Shown here: piece after piece, positions 35,101 through 46,293 of the stretch
How positions within the stretch are numbered: position 1 is the first letter of the stretch
Layout of the letters: every line of letters starts with the position of its first letter
NCBI GenBank assembly: GCA_932521035.1
Contig: OW051492.1
Location: forward strand, 930,001 to 994,000
Length of the DNA: 64,000 nt
Origin: Oscheius dolichura
Lineage: Eukaryota > Nematoda > Chromadorea > Rhabditida > Rhabditidae
Direction: 5' to 3'
Position numbers and translations under genes: made by a program
Notes under the pieces: model-generated
What the model was told of the DNA's origin: nothing
What the model saw: only the letters and a program-made list of their open reading frames with translations
Database searches by the model: none

Positions 35101-35473
35101 GTATCAGGTCCTTATGGTGAACGATCTCTTTCCAGCAGTAAGGGACAATTGATATTAACCGCTGGCCACGTATTTTACGAGCAATTATCTCTAATTGATG
35201 AAGGTATGCTCATTTTCGTAGCTTTTTATAATAAATTTAGGCGATGTTGTAAGATTTGTTGGTTTCTTTGATCAATATCCCGTATTCCGCTATCCACCTA
35301 AGCTGAAGCTCCTCCAACTTGAGTGTGTAAATTGTCAGCAATTTAATAAGGGAAGAAATAATCAACACCGGCTAACAAACACCAAGCTGAAGAAGACGGG
35401 AGTGTGGTATCGCATATTTGAAGCCTTCAAATTCTCGTTTAACTTCATGTTTGCTCCAGTAGTCAAGATCTAA
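32178..35473 (+). CDS. WFS1: Wolframin-like endoplasmic reticulum membrane protein
   Basis: Multi-pass ER membrane protein that in vertebrates maintains ER calcium and dampens ER stress. Exon 1 ends GTHSDSDDD and splices in frame to [20 protein letters not shown]. An acidic cytosolic part follows, then about nine hydrophobic segments between 32950 and 34700. The luminal domain matches human wolframin in order: [85 protein letters not shown]. It ends [15 protein letters not shown]. The conserved cysteines (DKHC, CSQLK, C.ANEC, CVNC) are present. The N-terminal part is shorter than in vertebrates. One intron contains a transposon-like element (33025-33320). Exon edges in the membrane region are approximate. 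Confidence 0.9.
33025..33320. repeat. ~295-base MITE with TTAA-flanked inverted ends
   Basis: The ends TTTTAAAAGGACACTGACAC and the inverse of GTGTCAGGGTCCCTTTAAAA match at 23 of 25 positions, and each ends in TTAA. The centre is AT-rich with GC-alternating islands (AACGCGCGCGGGC, AAACGCGCCCCGAG). TTAA ends suggest a piggyBac-type mobilised element, but no transposase is encoded. It lies in a wolframin intron and is the clearest interspersed element in the otherwise repeat-poor AT-rich block. Confidence 0.75.
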
Positions 35474-35599
35474 TCTAGTGTTGGTTTATTTGTTTAATAA
35501 TGTTGTACATATGTATTCAATTTCTCGGTGCCTTTATATTTACGAGTTTGTAGCATAGTCAAAGAGGCTTTAAAAGGTAAACATAATAATAAATTTCTG

Positions 35600-38494
35600 C
35601 TAGTATTTTCTCCTGCCGCCGTTCCAAATCAAACAAATGAAGAGTAAAACAATGAAGAGGAAAATAACATTGGAGATGAGGGAAATTAGAAGAATAATCG
35701 ATGGGCTGGAATGAACGGCCGAGGATACTGGACGGATAAGAGGACGTGGAGGTTGCTGGCTGGAATCATTACAGGAGATGGTCGCTTTTTGCATTGCAGA
35801 GCGAAGACCACGGGAAACGGAACATCCTGAAGGAATTTAGAAGAAAATGGATGGAGAACAAACCACTGCTCCTTTCCAAGTCGCGATAAATGGTCATCTG
35901 TTCATACATCCATTCGTAGTGCTCTTTACAATGGCCCAATCCTTCACGTGACATTTTTTCCTGCCCCCATGGCGAGACTAACCGTCTTAGGGCTAGGGAT
36001 CTATAAAGAGATTTACACTTAACCTCTGCTTGTCGCCCTCCGGAAGACCCCGGTAAGGCTGTTCCAAAAACTTTAGTTCATGACGCATAGTCAGGCTATG
36101 GTCTTGAATCCCATTAGTACCTTTAGATACTGGGTTAGAACCGACGCTGGCTCCTCGCTGCCAGGTGTTGGTGTCCGCTGGCTGCCGAGACTTTACGCGG
36201 GCGGGGGAATTTTCTCTCGGGCTGGAGACGCAGACACATAACACTGAGGAGTTAGCAAGAGGAATTTTACCCGATCGTTAGATCTACTCACTTGTTCCGT
36301 AGATGTTGATACCAATAGAAGGGAGTACAGGGTTCGGCTATCCACAATGGCAGTTGGGTGGTTGTCAGCACCAGTTGTCGATACAGACGGGTATTATCCG
36401 TCGAGAGGAGGAAAAGGGAAGAGGGAAATTCCTAAATTCATTTGGTCTGGGTAGGGTAGTCATAATTACAGTTAATGGGTTGCCTTCAATCCGGAATTGG
36501 GACAGACTCGAGAGAAGGGCCATCACCTCCGGGGGAAGGGAACTGCTCCGGTGCAGGAGATTATCCGCCAAGTTTAGGCTGAAAAGCAGATTTTTATGGG
36601 AAGAAAGTAACCCCGCTCCAATCCTAATCAACAGTGGGGCGCGTCTACAGCTAATAGACCTTTAAAATCTCGTTCTTTATGCGTTGTTCTTCATTTTTTG
36701 TATATTTTTTATAACTTACTGAGTTAGGGCGCAGTTCTGTGTAACTGCTAGGGGAATTCGAGTCAAATTACAAGATTGTAGGTCAAGAGAGCGAAGATTT
36801 TTCAAAGGAAGGAAGGCAAACGGCGCGATGGATTGCAGAGGCGTCCCGGAAAGGGTCAACGTCTTCAGAGACGACAATCCGACGAAATTATCGGCTGAAA
36901 GAGTCTTAAAAATGGATTTTTGGATTTCTCGGGAGGAAAACTTACAGTAATCCGGGTATTGGAGAGTTTCAGCCATTTGAGACCGTCCTTTTTGAGAAAA
37001 GGACGGAAAGGAAGCTGAGCCAGAGGATTTGAGCTGAGATCCAGGACACGGAGGTTCAAATTATGGGAAAAAGTGAATGTAGCCAGGTTTTGGATCTGGA
37101 ATACGAGATCGGTAAAGAAAATACTGTAATTTTGTTTTCCTGCACCAGAAACTCGTTATATCGTTGATTTTATTATTGCTTATTATTTCTACTTACATTA
37201 TTCGATTTTTTGATAACAAAAACAGCAAGATTGATGAAGAAAATGACAAAAAAAAACAAAGAAAACAAAGAGAAATGGAATTAGCAATGACCGAAGTCGG
37301 AAAATTTTCCCGGTTAGCGTAAACGCGCTCCATTTATACGGGCATTTTCTCCATATTTGAGCTGCCATTTTTGTCATTCTTTTTACTTTCCTCCATGCTC
37401 ACTCATCGTATTCGCAGCTTTTTATCTTTTTGTAAACATTGAAACGAACCTCATTGTGGCTAAGATCCAGATCATGCAACTCCTTATTACTAAAAGCATA
37501 ACGATGAGCATCGTCTATTCTGTTATGCGACAATCTTGCCGATCTCAGCCCCTTCATTTGAGTTATTGTAGCTATCGAGTTTAGTTTTGTATCTGAAATA
37601 GCTATTTAGGCTTAGCAAGGTAATTTTTTGAAGTGAACGTGTATTGCTCAACCTAATATTTTAACCTACGTTTGATAACCAAGCTTGTCAATTTGCTGGC
37701 CGTTGCTATCCATTTGGGCAGTTCACTCAGTGCAGAGCGTTCGATGTGAAGGAATTCGATAGAATTCACCCATTTTGGAGCGATTGGTGAAAATTCAAAG
37801 TCAATGCCTATTGTTTTGAGGCTGTAGAGGTTTCGAGTTGATGATAACATTCGAGATAAATCCAGCAGTTGGCCTGGTTTGGTCACAATTTCAACAGATT
37901 CTAGATCAGGAAAGCAAATTCCAAAATCGGGAAGTGGCCCTTCGATTCTGTCGGCTTCGACCACTAATTTTGTAATGTTGGTTTTGCAAATTCCTTTGAG
38001 AAAGAGAGCAGTCGTACTGAAAAATGTGAAATGTATGTTTTTTAATTTGGTATTGATAGTTTACACATCACAACAATGTTGCTTTTGCTTATCTTTCTTC
38101 CGTATCTCTTTTATGTTTCCATATATCTGGAATAGTTACTTTGGATTCCATCCTTGTATGTTGACAGAATAAGGTGAATAGGGATTTGGAAGTTTTGGCT
38201 GCAAGCATGGCAGTTGTCCCAAGGGAGCAGAATGATCTCTCCATTGGTGAACGCCTCCTTCTTTTGTCTGGCAGTGTAAAATGGAAGATATCAGTAATCG
38301 GCATGTGCAGTTTCCTTCACAGATAGAAGAGAATTCACAATTGGGAGGAAGGGGCTCTGTTGCACTGCAGCATGCCTAAATATTTGTCTTATTTTTGTCA
38401 AAAGAAGCAGCAATACCAGTTCAATACCATGGCTTTTTGAGTGTAAGGTAGTGCAAGCATAGACAAGAGGAAAAAATAGCAGCCGGCTGAACAT
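35600..38494 (-). CDS. Leucine-rich-repeat single-pass membrane protein
   Basis: Type I cell-surface protein of unknown ligand. The start [16 protein letters not shown] gives a signal peptide; an upstream in-frame ATG at 38557 is possible. A cysteine-rich cap follows ([20 protein letters not shown]). LRR units are visible as [95 protein letters not shown] and [13 protein letters not shown]. An LRR C-terminal cap comes next ([38 protein letters not shown]). After a Ser/Pro stalk there is one membrane helix ([20 protein letters not shown]) and a very short tail, WNGGRRKY. With almost no cytosolic part it cannot signal alone. Exon edges are partly inferred. Confidence 0.75.
36022..36236 (-). repeat. 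Structured ~210-base repeat, copy 3
   Basis: Nearly identical to copy 2 in its core (CTGTTCCAAAAACTTTAGTT, CATAGTCAGGCTATGGTC, ACTGGGTTAGAACCGACGCT). It ends with GCTGCCGAGACTTTACGCGG and a GGAGACGCAGA tail. The central variable part differs from copy 2, while the flanks on both sides are conserved. It lies in an intron of the LRR gene, an otherwise AT-rich setting. Confidence 0.75.
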
Positions 38495-38949
38495 GCGACC
38501 AAAACGAAATTTTCGAGTATTAATTAGGTGCGGATACTCTGGGCTGTCCTCGGGCAATCAAGCTGCTATTCATGGGGTGGCCAGCCGTTTTCGAGAGGTA
38601 CGTCAAAATTGTTACGAGAAGTGACTAAAGGGAGCAACGTTTTTATTTCAGCCATGGTCATTAGCAGGAAGGAGAAATCGCTTATCTTAAACCGATATTC
38701 TACACATATAACTCATTGATAGTTTTTGAAAGGTGGCAGTCTGCACGATTTTCTTTTAAAATTATACACTTTCTTATCACTTGTTCCAGTATTTCCTTTT
38801 GCATCAGCAGCGAGGCCTCTTCGAATAACAGCCATTTTTTCCCCGACGGGAGCGCATTTTCTCGTGTATTTTTTATATAAATTACTCTCTTTATATTGTC
38901 TTCATTTCTTTTGTTTGGCATACTTAGTTACTACAATTTTTCATTTCAG

Positions 38950-39739
38950 ATGAGCGTTCTCCAGCTTCAGAGCAAAGCCGAAGTTGACAAATTCACCGAC
39001 ACAGAAAGGTATGCTTTATTTTAGATATCCATTACATTGTTTTTCAGCGGCGCGGTAGTGCTCTATCACTCTCCAAATTCTCCGGCTTCTGAACAGACGA
39101 AGGAATTTCTCACAAGTATTGCCAAGGAATTCGATACTCTTAAATTTGGAATCGTTAATGCAGAAGATGTTGCTGAAGCTTCCCTTGCTCATAAAATTGT
39201 TGCCGTACCAACTGTTTTATTTTTCATAGTATGTTTTTTTATTTGTTTGCATTTTTTCCATCCCGTTCTAGGGTCAAGTCGAAAAGGTCCGGATTAATGG
39301 TTACAAGCCTGTCGATATTCGCGAGGCAGCAAACCAATTCGCTTCTACGGATAAACAACCTTTGGAAAAGCGTCTTCAAGATCTTGTCAGTTCTAATAAG
39401 CTCATGCTGTTTATGAAAGGAAGACCGGACCATCCTCAATGCGGTAACAATGTTTTAAAATACTTTTACAGTGTATTGTTTAGGATTTTCTCGTAGAATT
39501 GTCGATTTATTGAATGGAATAAATGCAGAGTACGGCACGTTCGATATTTTGAGTGACAATGAAGTGCGTGAGGGTCTAAAGGTAATGAATTATTTTATCC
39601 TTACATAAACTTGTAGAAATTTTCTAATTGGCCTACATATCCTCAACTTTATCTCAACGGAGAATTGGTCGGAGGTCTCGATGTTGTTGTAGAAGAACTC
39701 AAGGATCCGGAATTTGTCGCTACCCTTCCGCAAAAGTAA
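38950..39739 (+). CDS. glrx-3: Glutaredoxin-3 (PICOT-type monothiol glutaredoxin)
   Basis: Cytosolic iron-sulfur-cluster carrier and assembly helper. The ATG directly abuts TTTCAG, a strong trans-splice context. An N-terminal thioredoxin-like domain ([20 protein letters not shown], then [11 protein letters not shown]) is followed by one monothiol glutaredoxin domain. That domain has [20 protein letters not shown], with the CGFS cluster-binding motif, [20 protein letters not shown] and the end FVATLPQK. Vertebrate GLRX3 has two glutaredoxin domains; this copy has one, as in yeast Grx3/4. The thioredoxin domain has no cysteine at the usual active-site position, so it can only be structural. Introns are small and the gene spans under 800 bases. 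Confidence 0.92.
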
Positions 39740-40000
39740 TTTTTCCTATTGTACTTTGCCATTCTAGCCCATTTTTTGTTTTTTTAAATGAACTTTCAAC
39801 AATTTTAAATGGCTTCTAACTTGAATAGAAAAAGTAGTTTCATCGTTCTCCTTCTGAAGAACACAACAGGAATTTTACATTTATTGACAATAAAAAATAG
39901 CCTGCAAAAGCAGGCAAATAACCCGGCAATATATATTTAAAAAACCGCATCGATGACCCGTAGATATTTCAAAATACGATCTAGTTGTAATCTATGGAGA

Positions 40001-42313
40001 CTATTGCTGACTAGCTATAGGCGATGGCATTAGACCTGTATCAGTTACTGGTGAAAACCGAGCATTATACGAATATTGGCCATAAACCTGAAATAAAACA
40101 TAAATTACAAAGGTAACTGCCGAACCTCATCATCGGAAGAATATGATGACCGGATAATAAGATTTGGCTGTCTTTCACGTGTCCAGGATTCAGTTGTTTT
40201 AACGGGGGAGACTACTTCTATCGTCAAATTATTCTCTGATGAGGATTCCGGTGAGCAATTAAAACTAGTTGATGGATCTAATAATTAAATTATATGGAAA
40301 TTATAAAAATATTCACCAGAATCTGAATACCAGCTAGGATGAGAATTATTCAGAGCTTCAGTATGCATAGGCATGCTTGTAGAAGCCTCTTCTACGCCTA
40401 CAACGTCGATTACATCATCAGACGGTCTTCGCAAAACTAGAAATAATTATATCAAGTGAAGCAAATGAAAAATTACCAGCTGGAGGAGAATCAACAAAGC
40501 CAGCACCGCTGGAAATTCGACTTGGATAATCTGGGAAGAACTCAGCGAATTCTTCAAGATCCTCCTCAGTGGTGTCACTAAATCCGGAAAATACACGCAC
40601 TTGTTGTTGCTTGACGTCTATAAAAAGTAACATATTTTTAATTATTCAAGCATACCTGAGGCGGGAGATGGTGCCGCAGCAGCTTCTTGTTGCACTTCCA
40701 TTGGCTCATCGACTTGTTCATATCGACGTTGAGCTGCTTCTTCGACATCTTCAAAGTCTTGGAAGCATACGGAAGCAGCCGCTATTTCAGATTCCCTCTG
40801 TTCCAGAAGGCCGTCTCTCAACTTCTTCAGACGTTCGATAAACTAAAAATAAATTGATTAAAAATAAGATGGCAGAAATATTTACATCAGCATGGAAGGC
40901 CCGTATATTTTCTGGCGGAACTCCTTGATAACATTTTTTCAGCTCTTGTATAAGTTGTTCAGGGCTGCATATTTCAGCAGGTTTCGGTGTATGACTTCTA
41001 ACAACGTCTTTTTCTTCCACCGGTAGCGGAGAAGAAGAAGCAATAGGAGCCGGCACTGTTTCAGCCCCCACTTCAACCATAGGTACATCTTCTGCTTTGT
41101 ATTCTGAAGTTTCAGATGCCGTGAGTGATGGGGTTGGAAATAAGTTTCTAAAATAACAAATTAATATTGTTTTAATGCAATTGTCTTACTCTTCCACTCT
41201 ATTAGTATCAGTATGTTTAACAGAAACGTCTTCTTTCTGATCCCAGTGAGCTTGAACTTCATCAGGAACAGGCATCCCCAAATCGACAAAGAAACTTGAT
41301 GGTAGCATAAAATCTTCCTAAAATAATTAGCCACTAATTTTATAGAAATATAAAATACCATTTTAATTTCCTCTTTAAATTCCAGTGGAGGCAACACTTT
41401 CGTTTGCATTCGTTTACGAGCGGATCTTGTTCTTACGGTTTTCGTTTCAATGGGACTAAAAATAATTGCATTTAAATGTGTTAACCTTGTACAATACCTT
41501 TCTTTTTCTACAAACATTTTAGATTCACAATCTGGTTTATAAACAGCAGGTAAGGTATTTAAAATGGAACCATCCGAACTACCATATTTCATGGTATTGT
41601 GGAAAGCATTTTTTTCCTCGGTTTCACTTAGTGAGCCGTCCTTTTGATCTTTACAAAACAAGCATAATTCTTCACTTGCTACAGGTGCAGACGAACATCC
41701 AGGCACGTCGGTATGGCTCTAGAAAAAATGAAAAAATATTAACAACAACAACGAAGCGCTTACATAAATTTTACATTTGGAAGGTTCAGCCGGCTCGTTG
41801 TAAATTCCGCCTTTCCATTGAGGAAGAATCCGTGATCTTAGCTTTGGCTTTGCCTTGGGTATATCTGGCTCTGAGAGCAGCGTTTCGGCCAATTTATTGA
41901 TGGTAGGACCCCTAGATAAGGTAGATTATATTCAATTCAAATAAATTGTTTACTTTAGCTGAGAAAACGAAGTATATTTCAATGGATCCGGAGCAGGGAA
42001 ACCTTTCTTTTGTGGCCTTATACTAAAAAGAGAGTTGTCATAAAGAACAAGAAAAAAGACGCCGACTTGTTGGATTTATAATTGAAAAACTTACGGTGTA
42101 ACACTTTTAGCATAGCGATACGCGTCTTCTACTATTTGTTTCAAAACTCTGTCAACATCCGAGTATTCGCCTGATTCTCCAAATTTCCTTCTTTTCTAAA
42201 AATCAAAATAGTAATTATCCATAAAAAAAGAAACATACTTTAGGTAAACGAACTACAGGCAATTTTTGTAATGGTCCAAAATCTTCTGATAGGTTAGGGT
42301 TTGATAAATCCAT
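40001..42313 (-). CDS. Unrecognised acidic, probably nuclear protein
   Basis: About twelve exons on the minus strand read as one protein starting MDLSNPNLSEDFGPLQKLPV. The next exon gives KRRKFGESGEYSDVDRVLK, then KGFPAPDPLKYTSFSQLK and a basic KPKLRSRILPQWKGG. Later exons give TKTVRTRSARKRMQTKVLPP, then MLPSSFFVDLGMPVPDEVQ. A helical segment follows (ICSPEQLIQELKKCYQGVP, FIERLKKLRDGLLEQRESE). The end is Ser/Asp/Glu-rich (FSGFSDTTEEDLEEFAEFF; final PSPIASQQ). Low complexity, charge pattern and basic clusters suggest a disordered nuclear regulator. I know no matching family. The start is the first ATG, upstream of a conserved-looking exon; exon edges are approximate. Confidence 0.65.
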
Positions 42314-43665
42314 GAATCTGAAGCAGTTATTATAAGCAAAAGAATGGAAGTAAAAAGAAAGATAATGAAAAGTCTAAAAATGGCGCGGGGGCGGAGTTTT
42401 GAGCGGCGATGCGTATATGATAGCGACCGAAGAAGTATAGCTGATTACGGCAAGATGAAGATGCAAATAACTAATTCTGAAGGACAAATAACGAAGAAAA
42501 GCAAGGGAATCGATGGAATTAGATATAGACAAGGCTAAAGAATAAATAAAATTTAGAAGCGATGACGCCCGAGTAGTATGCTAACGAATAACAGCAAAAA
42601 TGATCAAATGCGAGCATCCTACGTCAATTTTACCAGAATTATCCAAATATTCGTCAACTTTTGTCAAAATTCCATGTTGTCAAGACTTTTCGGACTCGTT
42701 TCTCTACGAAACGGGAAACAGCCGCCTAAAAGTGTCGATAACACTTTTCGAAACGGTGGAAACAAATTGCTTTATCATCCAAAGGTTCTCTGTAATTATC
42801 TAGATAACAAATCTAAGTCTTTCAATAGTAATTAAAAAAGTACCTGGCCGTGGAGACAAATATAAGAGGACGATGCTAATGCTTTCGAAGAACGGGGCAA
42901 ATAACGCGTTAATCGATATGCCGGGGGTATTGCCAGGCTCTTGTTTAGGAATATAACCTCGTATAGTAGTCTGTAATCTATTGAAACCAGCATAAAATCA
43001 AGATGAAACACTAATTATAAAAAGTCAATATTACGCTGGACGGCTGCTTTCAAGGAAAACATTCTGCGCACAGCCAAACAACAATTATTCCGATGTTCAT
43101 TCAAATTGTGAGGATAATTTTATTCCTTGGTATTCAGAAGTCGAAGAAAAGGCTAAACTTGTCAATTAAAAATTAAACAGAGCCGAACAAATAGTCACGA
43201 GGGCAAAAGTGAAACACGCCCCCATTGAACCAAACAGGAATGCGTAGCGCGGAGCTAAAGTATGCCTACATTTCTAGAAGCTCAACTTCATGAATTCCAA
43301 TTGTTCATATTACAAAGGAAAGGCTGGAATAATACGGCAGGAAGATATTTGTTTATATAGCAAAAGCCAAAAACGCGAAATTGTGGCTTTACCCGATTCA
43401 CTGAATGCAAATTAATGACAAATGAAATTGATCCATTCCTAAAGACTAAAGAATACAGGGGTCTCAAACGTGAACCTGTAAAGTACAATCTGCAGGTTGA
43501 CGGATGGCAGGGCGTTGTGAACCGACGTTTACAACGAGACCAATTTACCCCGGTCGTAAGGGAATCACTGAAAAGCGAGGCTTGGAAGACCGAGAAAAAC
43601 AAGTGAAGATCCTTTGAAAATAAATTTATCCTCTGAACACCTGTAAACTAGAAAAAGATATCTCG
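42314..43665. other. Spacer without a supported gene
   Basis: This DNA lies upstream of the acidic-protein gene and downstream of PRORP. Several 60-104-codon open frames occur on both strands. The most gene-like is 43415-43606 (+), with an AATAAA about 12 bases after its stop. None has splice structure or a recognisable motif, and such lengths arise by chance at this composition. I therefore call no gene, but a short unannotated gene cannot be excluded. Confidence 0.45.
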
Positions 43666-45683
43666 TTATTTAGGTTGTTGAGCAATCCAATGTGTAAAAT
43701 AAGGCAAATAAGGAGTATCTACAAGAACTGGGATGAAGAGAGCTTCTGCTGATGTGGCGTTTGTAGAAAGATTTTGTATCTTATAATTTGCGACATTAGG
43801 TACCTGAAAAGCGACAGAAATTGAAGCAAGTAATGTAATAATGTTTACCGAGTGGCTGCCATCGGTCGGATCATAACGAATAACACGATGCTGTACCCAT
43901 TTTTTGAAAAGTGACTTTCCCTTAGATCTGAATATGCATAAATTAAACTTATAACATGTAACGAACGAGAATTTATGGCTGTGCTGAACAAACCGATCAT
44001 TTGAAAGAACATAACAGTTACTTCCGTACAATAGACTAGCGGCAATTACTACAACATCATCTTCTGAGCTGAAAATTATTTGTGATCATACTGTACTGAT
44101 GCCTACACTCTATTGCAAATAAAAATCATAGTGTTTCCAGGCAATCTCAAAGATTTTAACCATTGCTCTTGATATGCACGCGTAACTAACAGCATATTCG
44201 GATATTCAGCAATCAGCCTGTGATAACGTCGTTTGAAAACGAAGAAAAAGGACATACTTCTTTATAAAAAATGAGAAATCGGTTCTAGAGTAAGATACAT
44301 TTAGTGTGTCCACGACTATGGCCTTCCCTGCAACAGCTCGGTTTTTCAGTGCGTCCACAGTTTTATATAGTCCAAGCTGTTCTTGAGGGCTCACAATTGC
44401 TGAAATATAAACTAGGGCATGAATAGTGGAAGCAACTACCTCCCCTCTTTACCATTTGCTTCATCCTACCATCGATTTCATTTCTAAAATCTTGTAAATC
44501 CAAAGAATCCTCCCGCGTATCGATTTTAAAATGCTTTTGAGGCGATAAACGACCATCTTCTAGAACTTTCGTATTCACTAATTTGACACCTAAAGCCCTG
44601 CAAATATTTAGAGGAAGTATTTCAACAAACAATCACTTACTTCATTATAGGAACAATTAAATTTAAAAAATCATAACAGGGAATTGGTCCATCATGATTT
44701 GAAAGAGCACGGAAATACCAATTCGTCAATAGTTTCTTATTATTGTCATCATCATCTTCATTTAATAGTTTCAAAAGCCAGTAAACAACTTCTGGAGAGT
44801 TATACAAGTTTTCTATGGAAGATTCTTTATTTGCAGGATCTTCACATACAGAGTAAGGCAGTAATTTTCTAAATAAAATATTTATAAAGACATAGAGCCC
44901 TACATAAGTAGATCTACTTCTTTATTTCTTAATAAATGACAGCAAAACGTTGTATAGGTTTCTCGATGATATAGAAAACGATATGGAGCACCCTCATCTA
45001 GATAACTATTTATCGCGTTAGTGAACGCTTGAGAATCATATAGACTAAGAAGAATAAATTCTGAACAGTAAAAAAAGTGGTGGACAAATCACTTACTAAT
45101 TGTTTGTTTCATACTAAAAGGGATTCCCAAATTTATAAGTTGGTTCACCATCTTTTCAGCCCGAACGGAATCTTCAGCTTCATCTTCATTACAAGTTTTT
45201 GCCAATGCAAGTAAACGGGCTCCCTCGGAAATGGCTAGAGCATCCATCTTAGATAGATTATCATCTATGAATTGACGTCCTTTGCTAAACAAATGAGAAC
45301 TCCTGAAAGCTCAGCGTTTCCAACAAAACACTGATGATACCTTAGTCCTGAAAGTATAAGAGGGGTTCCTTCTGATACGCAATTTGAAAACTGTTTTAAA
45401 GCAAAATCTACTGCATTAGTTGGCTCTTTCTGAAAATGCCGTAAACACAAATGCTTCTTAATCTAACCGGAATCAATTCGAGAAGCTTATCGTACGAAAA
45501 ATTGTTAGGCAAAATCTCCTTCGGTGGAATAATTGTAATATTACGAGGCACTGAATATAAATATAAGAAAAACTACAAGTAAAACGCACCGGTCTTAAAT
45601 ATAAATTTACTATAATCTGTGCTACTATCTACGCTCTGTATTTTTTTAGCTGCTTTAGAATAAAACCTTAGAGGAAGATACAT
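43666..45683 (-). CDS. PRORP: Protein-only RNase P (PRORP/MRPP3), mitochondrial
   Basis: Endonuclease that removes the 5' leader from mitochondrial pre-tRNAs. The N-terminus MYLPLRFYSKAAKKIQ is basic and amphipathic, consistent with mitochondrial import. A helical-repeat middle (for example GARLLALAKTCNEDEAEDSV, NLYNSPEVVYWLLKLLNE) precedes the NYN metallonuclease domain. Catalytic aspartates are recognisable in VVDTLNVSYS, SSEDDVVVIAASLLYG and YVLSNDRFVQH, the positions of D409, D478/D479 and D499 in human MRPP3. A zinc-site-like C-terminus ends YFTHWIAQQPK. The ATG lies three bases after TTTTTCAG and only 38 bases after the COA6 stop codon, so it is almost certainly the last gene of an operon. 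Human PRORP needs MRPP1/2 partners; whether this one does cannot be seen. Confidence 0.87.
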
Positions 45684-45721
45684 AACCTGAAAAATGTTTT
45701 TGAAATAATGCCCGTACCTTT

Positions 45722-46077
45722 CTACTTCTTCTGCTTATCTCCAAGAGCATTTTTATCTATTACGTTAAGACCTTGTTCAGATAGTTTCAATTTATATCTG
45801 AAACAAACTTTAAGAAAAAAATATAGCTACCTTTCAAAATTATATTTCCTAATAAAATGTCCAACCCAAGACGATGGGCAAGCTTTATCAAACGACTTTT
45901 TCTCTGCACTGCACTTCGCTAAAGCTTGTTTTTCTTCAAGACCAGCGTCGTACTGTCTATCAAGGCACTTGAAAAACTCGTCTCTAGCCTGAACATTGTG
46001 ATAAAAAAATTAACGTAACTCACTAAATGGCAAACTTCGCGATCACTCTTCAATGACTTCCCCGACTCGGAGGACAT
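45722..46077 (-). CDS. COA6: COA6-type cytochrome c oxidase assembly factor
   Basis: Small intermembrane-space protein that helps load copper into COX2. Three exons encode about 80 residues. MSSESGKSLKSDREVCHL is followed by ARDEFFKCLDRQYDAG, KCSAEKKSFDKACPSSWVGH and a charged end GLNVIDKNALGDKQKK. The four cysteines form the twin C-x9-C/C-x10-C pattern of COA6 and COX6B relatives (VC...KC and KC...AC). ARDE-KCLD and CPSSWV fit COA6 better than COX6B. Nicastrin ends 216 bases upstream and PRORP begins 38 bases downstream, both on the same strand. Confidence 0.87.
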
Positions 46078-46293
46078 GTAATCTACATATAACATGTTCA
46101 GCTTAAAAATAATTCAGTATCTTATAGACCAATAAACTAATAAAAATATATCATTCGTTTGTAGGAATATTTACTGTACAGATGAACTTGACAATATAAA
46201 TACACGTACACTATCTGAAAATAATACAATTGTGAAAGCGGGAAGAGATCTTGGTAAGAGATATAGACGGGGATACATAATAAGTTAACATAA

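Noticed and set aside
43150..43275. Apparent 18-20-base GT-AG introns such as GTATGCCTACATTTCTAG.
   Set aside because: Too short for nematode splicing, and removing them does not restore one consistent frame.
42465..43606. A plus-strand frame that reads protein-like for over 300 codons but is broken by about ten TAA/TAG codons and no TGA, suggesting a reassigned-code gene or a pseudogene.
   Set aside because: The spacing of stops is only mildly longer than expected by chance at this AT content, no family is recognisable, and neighbouring genes clearly use the standard code.
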